Source of the DNA: Vibrio marisflavi CECT 7928
Lineage (GTDB): Bacteria; Pseudomonadota; Gammaproteobacteria; Enterobacterales; Vibrionaceae
Assembly (NCBI RefSeq): GCF_921294215.1
Contig: NZ_CAKLDM010000002.1
Coordinates: 1,240,001-1,304,000, forward strand
DNA length: 64,000 bases
Direction: 5' to 3'
Shown here: positions 54,976 to 63,742 of the stretch, piece after piece
Layout of the letters: each line of letters begins with the position of its first letter
Numbering within the stretch: the first letter of the stretch is position 1
The notes under the pieces: generated by a model
Told to the model about the DNA's origin: nothing
The model's input: only the letters and a program-made list of their open reading frames with translations
The model's database searches: none
Translations under genes and position numbers: made by a program

Positions 54976-55663
54976 TTCCCTGTTCCAGCATCGCCTCTCG
55001 GAACGTTTGTAAGCACTCTTCCGTCCGTCTTTCTATGCGCGCATCGGCCTCTGCGTGTTCAGTCTTTACTATACAGCCACCAACAGCTAGGTTAGGATCG
55101 TTGTGCAGCTGCCAATTCTCTACCTGGTCAGGATATTCTCTTTTCAGTAACTCTATATCTTGGGGGTTAAGGTAAATATGCACTTCTTCAATTGAATCAG
55201 GTAAATGTGTCGTGGCCTGCTCGACTACATAAAGAATCTGTTCCGGCTGTTGGTTTAACTCTTTTAGCAAAACCTGGCGAACAATATTTTCCACCAAATC
55301 ACACACCAGTAGCTGATTGCTTTGATGCTGACTTAACAATTGTGACCTCAGTTGACTTTGCAACTGGCCGGCCACTGCAACTAGGTTATCAAGGTTCTGT
55401 TTACCCATCATAAGTCCTTGCTCAAAACCTTGCTGGTACCCTTCTTCTTCTCCTTGTAACCGACCTTGCTCACGACCTTCCTCAACACCTTGTTGAAACC
55501 CTTGTCGGTATCCTTCTTCCAACTGATCCTGTAACTCAAAATCGACAGTTTCCTTGGGCCCAAGTTCCTCGAATATCTCTGATTCCGGTAGACTGGGCTG
55601 TGGGAAAGCAAAGGGGGTACAGCTCGGCTGTTTTTCAGACGGAACCATTGCATCACTTTTCAT
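54968..55663 (-). CDS. lfiH: Lateral flagellar export regulator FliH type, long GxxxG repeat
   Basis: 231 residues. The N-terminal part contains ten glycines spaced exactly four apart from residue 51 to 87 (EEGYRQGFQQGVEEGREQG continuing), the GxxxG repeat typical of FliH/YscL helix dimers. The C-terminal half (YVVEQATTHLPDSIEEVHIY; CIVKTEHAEADARIERRTEE) is the ATPase-binding domain. It anchors LfiI to the C ring. ATG start, 8 bases after lfiG. Confidence 0.93.
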   Translation of the reverse strand: MKSDAMVPSEKQPSCTPFAFPQPSLPESEIFEELGPKETVDFELQDQLEEGYRQGFQQGVEEGREQGRLQGEEEGYQQGFEQGLMMGKQNLDNLVAVAGQLQSQLRSQLLSQHQSNQLLVCDLVENIVRQVLLKELNQQPEQILYVVEQATTHLPDSIEEVHIYLNPQDIELLKREYPDQVENWQLHNDPNLAVGGCIVKTEHAEADARIERRTEECLQTFREAMLEQGNA

Positions 55664-55671
55664 TTTCTTTG

Positions 55672-56709
55672 CTACACCATTGGCTCGTTAAATAAACGAA
55701 GCTCCACCTCGCCCTGCTCTGCCAAGTCCCTCAGAGTTTGAAGAACCTCTTTCTGAGCCTCTTCAACAACACTCTTCGGCTGAGGTTCTTGACTCTCCAT
55801 CGCGTCCTGAAGATAGCGGGTCGAGCGGCCAGGCAAGCTATTTAACAGCTTGTCTGTCACATCTGGCTCTGCAAGTTTGAGTGCATTCACCATGACCGTT
55901 TTCGGCACTTCCTCCATAAGCCTCACAAGCGTTTCATCACTTTGATGCGCCAAGGAATCGAAACTCAACATAGCATCAACCAAACTCTCCGCGAGCTGAT
56001 TGTCATTGTCCCTAAACACTTGCAATATGGACTGACTACGTTGCTTATTCATTCTTCCAAGCAAAGAAGCAGCTTGATTAAGGCCACTAACCGAACAGCT
56101 TTGGTTGCGTGATAAACCATCAACAAAAAGGTCTAGCACCTGCTCCAACTCCAGCAATGTTTCGGGCTGCAACTCTTTTAAGTTCGCTAAACGATATAAC
56201 AGATCATTATGTGCTGACTCAGGCAGTAGTAACAGAACTTCATGGGCTTTCTCTGGGGTTAAGCTTGCCAACACCACAGCTTGCAATTGTGGGTGTTCAT
56301 TGCCGAGCAGCTGAACCAAAGTCGCAGACTCAATCCAATTAAGTTGCATCAAGGTATGACGAATATCATCGCCATACAGACTCTTCATAACATGGCCAGC
56401 TAAAGGCTCACCAAGAGCCATATTAAGCGACTTCTCTAAATATTCGCGAGTATGAATACCGGATTGTTCTTGGTAGTCATGGTAAAAATGCTCTACCGCC
56501 TGATTGACTTTTTCCTGTGAAAATTCTTCTATCTTTACCATAGCTTCACTCAGGCTTTTCAACTCATCTTGTTCAAGATGTTGAAATACTTTAGCTGTAC
56601 AGGGTTCTCCCAGACTAAGCAAAATCAACGCTGCTTCTGAAGTACCTGCACTATGATTGTCGTCGTTAGAATGAAGTTTAGATGCCACCTGAGTCATGTT
56701 AGTGTCCAT
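55672..56709 (-). CDS. lfiG: Lateral flagellar motor switch protein FliG type
   Basis: 345 residues. FliG-N (EAALILLSLGEPCTAKVFQH), middle domain (EHPQLQAVVLASLTPEKAHE) and C-terminal torque domain (LVRLMEEVPKTVMVNALKLA; LNSLPGRSTRYLQDAMESQE). Interacts with the LafTU stator and the MS ring. ATG 56709 overlaps the end of lfiF by 11 bases; a second ATG lies four codons further. Confidence 0.95.
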   Translation of the reverse strand: MDTNMTQVASKLHSNDDNHSAGTSEAALILLSLGEPCTAKVFQHLEQDELKSLSEAMVKIEEFSQEKVNQAVEHFYHDYQEQSGIHTREYLEKSLNMALGEPLAGHVMKSLYGDDIRHTLMQLNWIESATLVQLLGNEHPQLQAVVLASLTPEKAHEVLLLLPESAHNDLLYRLANLKELQPETLLELEQVLDLFVDGLSRNQSCSVSGLNQAASLLGRMNKQRSQSILQVFRDNDNQLAESLVDAMLSFDSLAHQSDETLVRLMEEVPKTVMVNALKLAEPDVTDKLLNSLPGRSTRYLQDAMESQEPQPKSVVEEAQKEVLQTLRDLAEQGEVELRLFNEPMV

Positions 56710-58360
56710 TATTTTTTATCCAGAGTTTGATTACCTGTGCCGCTCGTGCCGGATCATTTTCCGCCAACTGTCGCAACTGTTTTAACCTACCGTCCAGGCT
56801 TTTATCCAAAGGAGCAAACTTCTGAAATCGCTCATGACGAGGCATTTCGCTTTGTTGATCCTGTAGGAGATTTTCGACAATTTTCTCTGATAAAGCGTCA
56901 GCGTCATCGCTGCTAGGTAATGCTAAGTTCGACATTGACTTTTCACCAATAAGCAACCTTGCTAATGGTCGGCCAAGAATCCAAATCAAAGCCAAAGCCA
57001 AAATTAACGCTATGCCATATTTCATGTAACCCATGATTAATGGTGATTTCCACCAAGGTAGCTGTGGGGGGGCTATAAACGGTTTACTTGGTAAGAAAGG
57101 CATCGGTTCTACGGTTAAGGTATCACCGCGTTTTGCGTTGTACCCTACCGTACTTGCAACTAGCTGTTTAATTTGCGCTAACGCTTGTTCTTTCTGACTT
57201 GCTTTAGCACCTTTCTTGGTACCAAGAGCAGCACTGTTGAGAATAACTGCCACAGACAATTTACTGATTGAACCCGGTGTCTGGCTTAGCTTGCTGACCG
57301 TTTTGTTCAAAGCAAATTGGCGATGTGTTTCATCATTGTGATTCTCTAATTGTGGTTTTGCGTTTGCTTTTGTCCCTCGAACCTGAGGAGTATTACTTAA
57401 AGCTCCTGGAATACCAATAGCTGCCTGCATACCTGTAGTTTGATTATTCTTTATATCTTCACTAACAATATTTCGATCATTTGGAGAGTAGCGCTCCGAC
57501 ATTTGGTCTAAAGTATCAAAGTCCACTTTTGCATTAACTTCCACCTGAAAGTTATTAGCACCAAGAACAGGCGTTAGGATTTCTTTCACCTGCTGAATAT
57601 ATTTATCTTGAACTTGCGTGACATACTTCAATCGCCAGTTCGCTTGCCCGATAGGCTGTTTAAGTTGATTCAGCTCAGCAGTAAGTACATGGCCACTCTG
57701 ATCTTCAACTGTTACCTTCGAAGGCTTCAGTGCAGGCACTGAACCCGAGACAAGGTTTACAATTGCTTGAACTTGCTCGATATCTAAAGTGCGACCATTT
57801 TTTAACTCGACTAAGACTGACGCTTTCGGCTCACCTTCGGCGCGGCCAACAAATTGGTTCTGCTGCGGAATACCAAGATGGACAATGGCATAACCAATAG
57901 GGTCAAGAGCCATTATAGAGCGAGCTAACTGGCCTTCTAATCCTTGACGATAGCGAATAGTCTCGACGAATTGAGTCGCACCTATCTCTTGCGGCTTTTC
58001 CAACGCTTCCATACCCTCAGGTAAACGGGCCTTGACTCCAGAGGCTGCGAGCTTAATCCTTGCTTGATCCAGCTTTGACGCATCGACTAATACCTGTCCC
58101 GTTGACGGGTTAATGCGTGCATCAATATCCGATTTAGATAAAACTGACAGCACCTTAGACTGATCAACAGATTGATAGCGACCATATAGAGGAACGTAAC
58201 TGATACTTGAACTCCACAACCATAGCACCAACAAAATTGCCACAAGTGCCGCAGAAATGATCATGACACCAAACTGCACTCTACTATTTTTTAACCACTC
58301 CATGGATATGCCATTGAGTTTCCCTTTTGATGCGAAGCGCTGCATTAACGTCTTTTCCAC
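56699..58360 (-). CDS. lfiF: Lateral flagellar MS-ring protein FliF type
   Basis: 553 residues with two membrane helices (IISAALVAILLVLWLWSSSI near 35-54; YGIALILALALIWILGRPLA near 445-465) and the YscJ/FliF ring-building domain between them (VSLGIPQQNQF-type block, KASVLVELKNGRTL). The C terminus contacts LfiG. The start is GTG with AGAGGT five bases upstream. Full length for the family. Confidence 0.96.
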   Translation of the reverse strand: MEKTLMQRFASKGKLNGISMEWLKNSRVQFGVMIISAALVAILLVLWLWSSSISYVPLYGRYQSVDQSKVLSVLSKSDIDARINPSTGQVLVDASKLDQARIKLAASGVKARLPEGMEALEKPQEIGATQFVETIRYRQGLEGQLARSIMALDPIGYAIVHLGIPQQNQFVGRAEGEPKASVLVELKNGRTLDIEQVQAIVNLVSGSVPALKPSKVTVEDQSGHVLTAELNQLKQPIGQANWRLKYVTQVQDKYIQQVKEILTPVLGANNFQVEVNAKVDFDTLDQMSERYSPNDRNIVSEDIKNNQTTGMQAAIGIPGALSNTPQVRGTKANAKPQLENHNDETHRQFALNKTVSKLSQTPGSISKLSVAVILNSAALGTKKGAKASQKEQALAQIKQLVASTVGYNAKRGDTLTVEPMPFLPSKPFIAPPQLPWWKSPLIMGYMKYGIALILALALIWILGRPLARLLIGEKSMSNLALPSSDDADALSEKIVENLLQDQQSEMPRHERFQKFAPLDKSLDGRLKQLRQLAENDPARAAQVIKLWIKNNGH

Positions 58361-58368
58361 TTTGACCT

Positions 58369-58686
58369 CTAAACTGGCATCTGCATGACATCTTTATAAG
58401 CACTAACTGCTTTATTTCGTACTTGAATCAGTGCTGCAAAAGATAAGCTTGCCTTCTCAGCCGACAGCATAGCTCCAGCTAAATCATGGCTCTTTCCCAT
58501 ATCAACATTGTTCATATTCAACGACGCTGTTTGTTGCTGAGCATTCACTGTTTGCAGAGCATTATTCAGAATACTGGAAAAATCTGTGGTTAAAGTAGTC
58601 TCACTCCGTATTGGTTGGTCTAACTCCAGCTGCATGCTTTGCATCTGCGCTTGCAGTTGGATAAAAGGATTAACATTACTGTTCAT
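58369..58686 (-). CDS. lfiE: Lateral flagellar basal-body adaptor FliE type
   Basis: 105 residues. C-terminal ADKASLSF-like region reads SAEKASLSFAALIQVRNKAV then SAYKDVMQMPV, the FliE signature; VDMGKSHDLAGAM fits its middle helix. It joins the MS ring to the rod. The open frame extends 25 codons upstream into the end of lafK, but the ATG at 58686, with GAGAT upstream, fits FliE length. Confidence 0.94.
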   Translation of the reverse strand: MNSNVNPFIQLQAQMQSMQLELDQPIRSETTLTTDFSSILNNALQTVNAQQQTASLNMNNVDMGKSHDLAGAMLSAEKASLSFAALIQVRNKAVSAYKDVMQMPV

Positions 58687-58732
58687 GACTATCTCAAGTT
58701 TAATTGGAATAACGATAAATCGGTCTGATCGT

Positions 58733-60124
58733 CTAAGAAACGATAGAAGCCGACAATACACTATTAATATCTATACCTTGCTCTTTCATCTTCGCTAATC
58801 GGTAGCGTAAAGCGCGTGTGGTCACACCAAGATCCGCGGCCGCTTTGGTTCTATGGCCGTTAAACCTCTGGAGTGCATCAATTACTGGCTGAAACTCGTT
58901 TGAAATTCCAGCAGTGGGAGGAGTTTCTTTACACTCTTTAGTAGGAATATCCGGGTTAAATGGATCAGTAGTGCCAATCATGGGTTCATAACAATCTTCA
59001 TCTGCAAGGAGCAAGTCTTTTGCATTTATCACCTCGCCATTACATAAAATAAGAGTACGATGAATAACGTTTTCAAGCTCACGTACATTACCTGGCCACG
59101 AGTAATTCTTGAGACGGCTTCTCGCTTGTTCTGTAATCTGGACTTTGCACTGAAAACCCAACTCTTCGCGATAGCGGTCTATAAAGAACTTCGCTAGAGG
59201 CAAAATATCATCTCGACGAACTCGCAGTGGTACCCAGCTAAGAGGAAAGACATCAAGGCGATAGAATAAATCTTCTCTAAACTCACCGAGCGAAACTTTC
59301 TGTTTTAAATCCTGATTGGTTGCCGCGATAACTCGAAGATCCAGCGACTTCACATGCCTAGAGCCCAAGCGCTCCACTTCCCTCTCTTGTAGAACACGCA
59401 ACAACTTCGCTTGTAGCTCTACAGGTAACTCACCGATTTCATCAAGAAACAACGTACCCCCGTCAGCCTGCTCAAATTTACCAACGCGGCTATTAACCGC
59501 CCCTGTATACGCACCCTTCTCATGTCCAAACAGAATTGATTCCAGCATGCTGGTTGGAATAGCAGCACAATTGACTGCAACAAAAGGAGCTTCACGTCTA
59601 GGAGAGTGACGATGAATAAATTGTGCTAAGACTTCTTTACCAGTACCACTCTCTCCGGAGATCAAAACGGTCGCCTGTGTGCGGGCAACTCTTTTAGCTA
59701 ATTGAAGTGTTCGACGACTTTGCCAATCCTCTGCAATTACGTCGTTTAAGACTGAAAGCCCCGTCAACCCATGAACATGTTGTAATAAAAGTTCTGGATC
59801 CATAGGAGATAGGAAAAAATCCTCGGCACCTAAACACATAGCTTTAGCCGCAAGTTCGGAATTGGAGAAATGAATCAAAATTACTAGGCGTGCATCAGGA
59901 TATTGTACGCGTAGTTGAGCAAAGTGCTCAACGAGTGATTCATTCCAATCCGTTATGGCACAAAGAAGTAAACTTGGCCAGGTATCCTCACTGGCGATGG
60001 CTTGCGAATATGAGCTAAACCATTGGCAATGATACCCAGCTTGACGCAAGGTTTTTTGATACAGTTTCCCCTGATTTTTCTGTGGCTCAATTAACAAGAT
60101 TTCCTGAGTGTTTTCAGACATCAT
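58733..60124 (-). CDS. lafK: Lateral flagellar sigma-54-dependent activator
   Basis: 463 residues, FleQ/FlrA/NtrC type. The N-terminal receiver-like domain (1-115) lacks phosphoacceptor residues: LLIEP where the acidic pair is expected, LLLCAI at the Asp strand, SPMDP in place of the Lys loop. The AAA+ domain has Walker A SGESGTGKEVLAQFIHRHSP, the sigma-54 contact loop GAYTGA, Walker B GGTLFLDEIGELP and R-finger region YSWPGNVRELENVIHRTL. The C terminus is a Fis-type helix-turn-helix (NGHRTKAAADLGVTTRALRY). It should activate the sigma-54 promoters before lfgB and lafB. ATG 60124 overlaps motY, with GGGGAAA upstream. Confidence 0.95.
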   Translation of the reverse strand: MMSENTQEILLIEPQKNQGKLYQKTLRQAGYHCQWFSSYSQAIASEDTWPSLLLCAITDWNESLVEHFAQLRVQYPDARLVILIHFSNSELAAKAMCLGAEDFFLSPMDPELLLQHVHGLTGLSVLNDVIAEDWQSRRTLQLAKRVARTQATVLISGESGTGKEVLAQFIHRHSPRREAPFVAVNCAAIPTSMLESILFGHEKGAYTGAVNSRVGKFEQADGGTLFLDEIGELPVELQAKLLRVLQEREVERLGSRHVKSLDLRVIAATNQDLKQKVSLGEFREDLFYRLDVFPLSWVPLRVRRDDILPLAKFFIDRYREELGFQCKVQITEQARSRLKNYSWPGNVRELENVIHRTLILCNGEVINAKDLLLADEDCYEPMIGTTDPFNPDIPTKECKETPPTAGISNEFQPVIDALQRFNGHRTKAAADLGVTTRALRYRLAKMKEQGIDINSVLSASIVS

Positions 60125-60971
60125 CTTTTCCCCCTGCAGGTTTTTTCACTAGGCGTACAACAACCCGACGATTAAGAGATGATTCCGGATTTCCGATTAA
60201 GGCTCGCACACCGTGAGCTCTAACTTGGAGTAAAGAAGGTCGAATGCCCGCTAGCAACAACGACTCTTCCACGTGCTCAGCGCGAATACGTGATAGGCGT
60301 AAATTTTCTAATCGATTCCCTTTAGCGTCGCTATAACCATCCACAAGGACAGCAATAACACTAGGATCAGCATTCACATAGAGGCCAATATCACCAATCA
60401 GTGACTTTTTAGCATCGCTCAAAGTACTGGAGCCGGAAGAAAAGTAATAGGTCGTTTTCTTAAGCTCTTGAAATCCTTTCGGCAACAAGCCTGCGACACA
60501 TCTAGCGAATTGATTTTCTGCAGATTGAAAATTAACCGGAGCCAAATCGAAGACAAGGTTGCCGGAGTTTTGCTTGAAATTAATCTGGTACCACTTGCTA
60601 CTCACCATCCCATTTAAAATATTTACTGGGGCTTGACGCTGCAGCTGTATGTCACCCATTTTATGAGCACTATATCCCTCAACACTCTGCGATGGGTATG
60701 TCTTAAGCTCTTGCCACGGAGATGCAGTTTGAGAATAGGAAACCAAGCTTGGAAAATGTACAAAAACTGAGTGAACGTTAAGCGTTAGCCTATTCCCCGC
60801 TTCACGTTGAAAATAAATAGTGCCCAGATTGGGGTAGTTCATCGACAATTGACAGCGAAAAACAGAGCCTCTAAATTGCCAGTGAATCGAATCTAGTGAA
60901 GGCACTATCACCCTAGCATAAGTACTACTTACAAATAGCGTAAAACATAATGTCAGAAAAGATTTAAACAT
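60114..60971 (-). CDS. motY: Lateral flagellar MotY-type stator ring protein
   Basis: 285 residues. Signal peptide ending at YA (18-19), a MotY-specific N-terminal beta domain (DSIHWQFRGSVFRCQLSMNY), and a C-terminal OmpA-like peptidoglycan-binding domain (VLVDGYSDAKGNRLENLRLS then RIRAEHVEESLLLAGI; LNRRVVVRLVKKP). Forms a periplasmic ring that holds stators; V. parahaemolyticus needs a lateral MotY for swarming. ATG start. Its stop overlaps the lafK start by 11 bases. Confidence 0.94.
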   Translation of the reverse strand: MFKSFLTLCFTLFVSSTYARVIVPSLDSIHWQFRGSVFRCQLSMNYPNLGTIYFQREAGNRLTLNVHSVFVHFPSLVSYSQTASPWQELKTYPSQSVEGYSAHKMGDIQLQRQAPVNILNGMVSSKWYQINFKQNSGNLVFDLAPVNFQSAENQFARCVAGLLPKGFQELKKTTYYFSSGSSTLSDAKKSLIGDIGLYVNADPSVIAVLVDGYSDAKGNRLENLRLSRIRAEHVEESLLLAGIRPSLLQVRAHGVRALIGNPESSLNRRVVVRLVKKPAGGKDDV

Positions 60972-61626
60972 GTAACTTCATTACTACCGTAGCTATGGAG
61001 CTTAACAATTCACTTTAGTTCAAGTATCGAACATAATTTTCATAGTGATTATTTACACATTCTCGGCAATAAAATAATGGTCAAAACAATAGGCATATAA
61101 AACCGATTTTAATAACCAAAGAGTGCCTATTTTGGGCAATACACCATGTACTCACAATTAGCAATTACTTAACATAATACTAAGAATTATGAAAAGCCTA
61201 ACTATAAATTTATCAAGTAAATTTATAGTTAGGAAGGTAACAGGCGCAGAGATAAAATTCAATGGATATTCATAAATTTAAACAATGAAATTATGTTGAT
61301 TTATTCTATCTATTAGCCAATTGCCCAACAAGCCAAAGGTGAGCCAAACTATCAAAATTAAAAATTTGATAAATATATAAACACAACCTTTTGACATTTA
61401 ACTTTGTTTGATTCGCTCGTTCATATAATGCACACGCAATATACCGAATGGATAACCAAATAAAATGCAAACAATATACAGAATGAAACACCTAATAAAC
61501 TGGGAACTTTGTTAGGTTCAATACTTCTATTTAATGTACATTCTGTTCGTATTATTCATTATTACTGTTACAGCTAACTTTCACAAAGAAAACAGTATTG
61601 AAAATCAAACATGAATAGTCGATTTA
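60972..61626. other. AT-rich intergenic region between lfhA and motY
   Basis: 655 bases with no convincing gene; one 61-codon minus-strand frame inside it has no coding character. It contains a perfect 16-bp inverted repeat (own entry). On the minus strand GCCGAGAA at 61067-61060 resembles a sigma-28 -10 box, but no TAAA lies 15 bases before it. No sigma-54 box was found, so the motY-lafK promoter remains unknown. Confidence 0.55.
61197..61233. repeat. Perfect 16-bp inverted repeat with 5-base loop
   Basis: CCTAACTATAAATTTA / TAAATTTATAGTTAGG around TCAAG. It lies about 390 bases past the lfhA stop and 226 before motY. Only six G/C pairs per arm set and no T-tract, so it is more likely a regulator site, folding RNA element or mobile-element remnant than a standard terminator. 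Confidence 0.7.
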
Positions 61627-63732
61627 TTAGCCCACATTGACCACGATATTTACCCTCTTATCTTCAGGGACCTCACTAAAAGCTATCACTTTGAGCTCTT
61701 TGGAGACAATACGGCAAATTCGAGACATCAGTGGCCTCAGTTGTGGTGCAACAAGAAGAATAGGCGTATGCGGTGATTGTTGTAATTGATCAACAGCTAG
61801 AGGCAAATGTTGCTGCAGTTGCTCGGAAACGCTGGGTTCAAGAACAATATTTTCTGGCGAAATATTCCCAGCTTGAAATGCTTGATTATAAGCTTGCATC
61901 AATAACTTTTCTAAGTCAGCCGACAAAGTTGCAACTGTCAGTTCTGGCTCACTTCCCACCAGATGATATACCAAAAACCGTCCGAGTGTTTTTCGCACCT
62001 CACTGCTTAGAAGTACCGGATCTTTGGTCATATCAGCGGAGTCGTTCAACGTAGTCGCAATACTCAGTAAATCAGTAAGTGGGATATCTTCTCGTAGAAG
62101 CAAACGAAATACCTTCTGTACCTGCCCGATGCTGAGTTTTTCTGGTACCAGCTCTTTTTGCAAACTGTCGGAGATCTTGCTCAGCTGATTGACCATCTGC
62201 TGAACCTCATCATAGTGAAGAAGTTCGGCAAGGTTTTCGATCATCACTTTTCGCATATGGGTGGTAATAACAGAAGCAGGGTCAATTAGGCTATAGCCGA
62301 AAGCGGTCGCAACTTCCTGTTTTACCGGGTCGATCCAATAAGCATTAAGACCATAAGCTGGATCTTTTACCACTTTGCCTTCTAGCTCACCAAATACCTC
62401 TCCAGGGTTAAGCGCCATCATTTTGTCAGGTTCGACAACACCTCCAGCCATATCGACACCACGAAGTTTAATCCTATATTGTTCTGGTGAGAGGTTCAGG
62501 TTATCTCGCACCCTAACTGTAGGTAATAAAAAACCATATCGCTGAGAAAGCGTCTTACGAATACCTTTAATGCGGGACATTAATTCCCCCCCCTGATTCG
62601 CATCCACTAAAGGCACCAATCTATAGCCTAGCTCTAAAGAGAGACTTTCCATAATTGGAATATCATGCCAATTGAGTTCTCGATGTGACTCAACTTCCAT
62701 TTCCTGGACAGTTTTCTCTTGCTGTTCATCCAATTCCAGCTGGGCTAAATCGGGCAAACTGCGCTTGATTAAATAAGCGATACTTGCAATCAACAATCCA
62801 AACCCCACAAAAGCAAGATGTGGCATTGAAGGCACAAGGCCGATAACGATAAGTAAGATAGCAACCATCATAGGAACACGAGGGTTTCCAAATAGCTGCA
62901 GACTAATCTGTCCTCCGATATCATTCGCATCAGAGATGCGTGTTACCATAATGGCAGCAGAGACTGAGAGGAGCAGTGCTGGAATTTGAGCAACTAAGCC
63001 GTCACCGATAGAAAGTAGTGAAAAGGTTTCAAACGCATTGGCGAACCCCATATCGTACTGCATCATGCCGATCACAGTACCACCAATCAGGTTAATAAGT
63101 AGAATCAACAAAGCTGCAATGGCGTCGCCTTTTACAAACTTAGACGAACCATCCATTGAGCCGTAAAAATCTGCCTCTTTTGCCACCTCGGCACGACGCC
63201 TCTTTGCTTCAATTTGATCTATAACACCTGAGTTTAGATCTGCATCGATAGCCATCTGCTTACCTGGCATTGCATCCAAAGTAAAGCGAGCCGTTACCTC
63301 CGATATCCGACCACTACCATTAGTGACAACAATAAAGTTGATTATCATTAAAATTGCGAAAACCACAATGCCGACAACATAGTTACCACCAATCACAACC
63401 TGACCAAAGGCATGAATCACCTGCCCTGCCGCTTCACTACCCGTATGACCGTGAAGCAGAACAACACGAGTCGATGCAATGTTTAGGCTAAGGCGCAGTA
63501 AAGTCGTGATCAGTAGGACTGTTGGAAATATCGAAAAATCCAATGGCTTTAACGCATACGCAGCAACCAACAACACAATTAACGATAGAGTGATATTAAA
63601 GGTGAAAAGAACATCAAGCATCCATGTAGGGATCGGGAGTATCACCATGGCTAAGACCATCAAAACAAAAATAGGAATGCCTAATTTCCGTTGCTGTATG
63701 GATGAGAAGGTTGTGATCAGTTTTTCTTTCAT
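61627..63732 (-). CDS. lfhA: Lateral flagellar export gate protein FlhA type
   Basis: 701 residues: eight predicted helices in the first 320 residues, the conserved cytoplasmic FHIPEP loop (ARFTLDAMPGKQMAIDADLN then RRRAEVAKEADFYGSMDGSS), and a large C-terminal cytoplasmic domain (PTVRVRDNLNLSPEQYRIKL; YGLNAYWIDP). It forms the export gate ring that docks chaperone-substrate complexes. ATG start, 10 bases after the lfhB stop. Full length. Confidence 0.97.
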   Translation of the reverse strand: MKEKLITTFSSIQQRKLGIPIFVLMVLAMVILPIPTWMLDVLFTFNITLSLIVLLVAAYALKPLDFSIFPTVLLITTLLRLSLNIASTRVVLLHGHTGSEAAGQVIHAFGQVVIGGNYVVGIVVFAILMIINFIVVTNGSGRISEVTARFTLDAMPGKQMAIDADLNSGVIDQIEAKRRRAEVAKEADFYGSMDGSSKFVKGDAIAALLILLINLIGGTVIGMMQYDMGFANAFETFSLLSIGDGLVAQIPALLLSVSAAIMVTRISDANDIGGQISLQLFGNPRVPMMVAILLIVIGLVPSMPHLAFVGFGLLIASIAYLIKRSLPDLAQLELDEQQEKTVQEMEVESHRELNWHDIPIMESLSLELGYRLVPLVDANQGGELMSRIKGIRKTLSQRYGFLLPTVRVRDNLNLSPEQYRIKLRGVDMAGGVVEPDKMMALNPGEVFGELEGKVVKDPAYGLNAYWIDPVKQEVATAFGYSLIDPASVITTHMRKVMIENLAELLHYDEVQQMVNQLSKISDSLQKELVPEKLSIGQVQKVFRLLLREDIPLTDLLSIATTLNDSADMTKDPVLLSSEVRKTLGRFLVYHLVGSEPELTVATLSADLEKLLMQAYNQAFQAGNISPENIVLEPSVSEQLQQHLPLAVDQLQQSPHTPILLVAPQLRPLMSRICRIVSKELKVIAFSEVPEDKRVNIVVNVG

Positions 63733-63742
63733 AAAGCTTCAA

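Noticed and set aside
61060..61067. GCCGAGAA as a sigma-28 -10 box for motY
   Set aside because: The position 15 bases upstream reads TTTT, not TAAA, so only half a promoter is present.
61306..61491. 61-codon minus-strand frame in the lfhA-motY gap
   Set aside because: AT-rich, Tyr/Ile/Cys-heavy translation with no ribosome-binding site or recognisable pattern.
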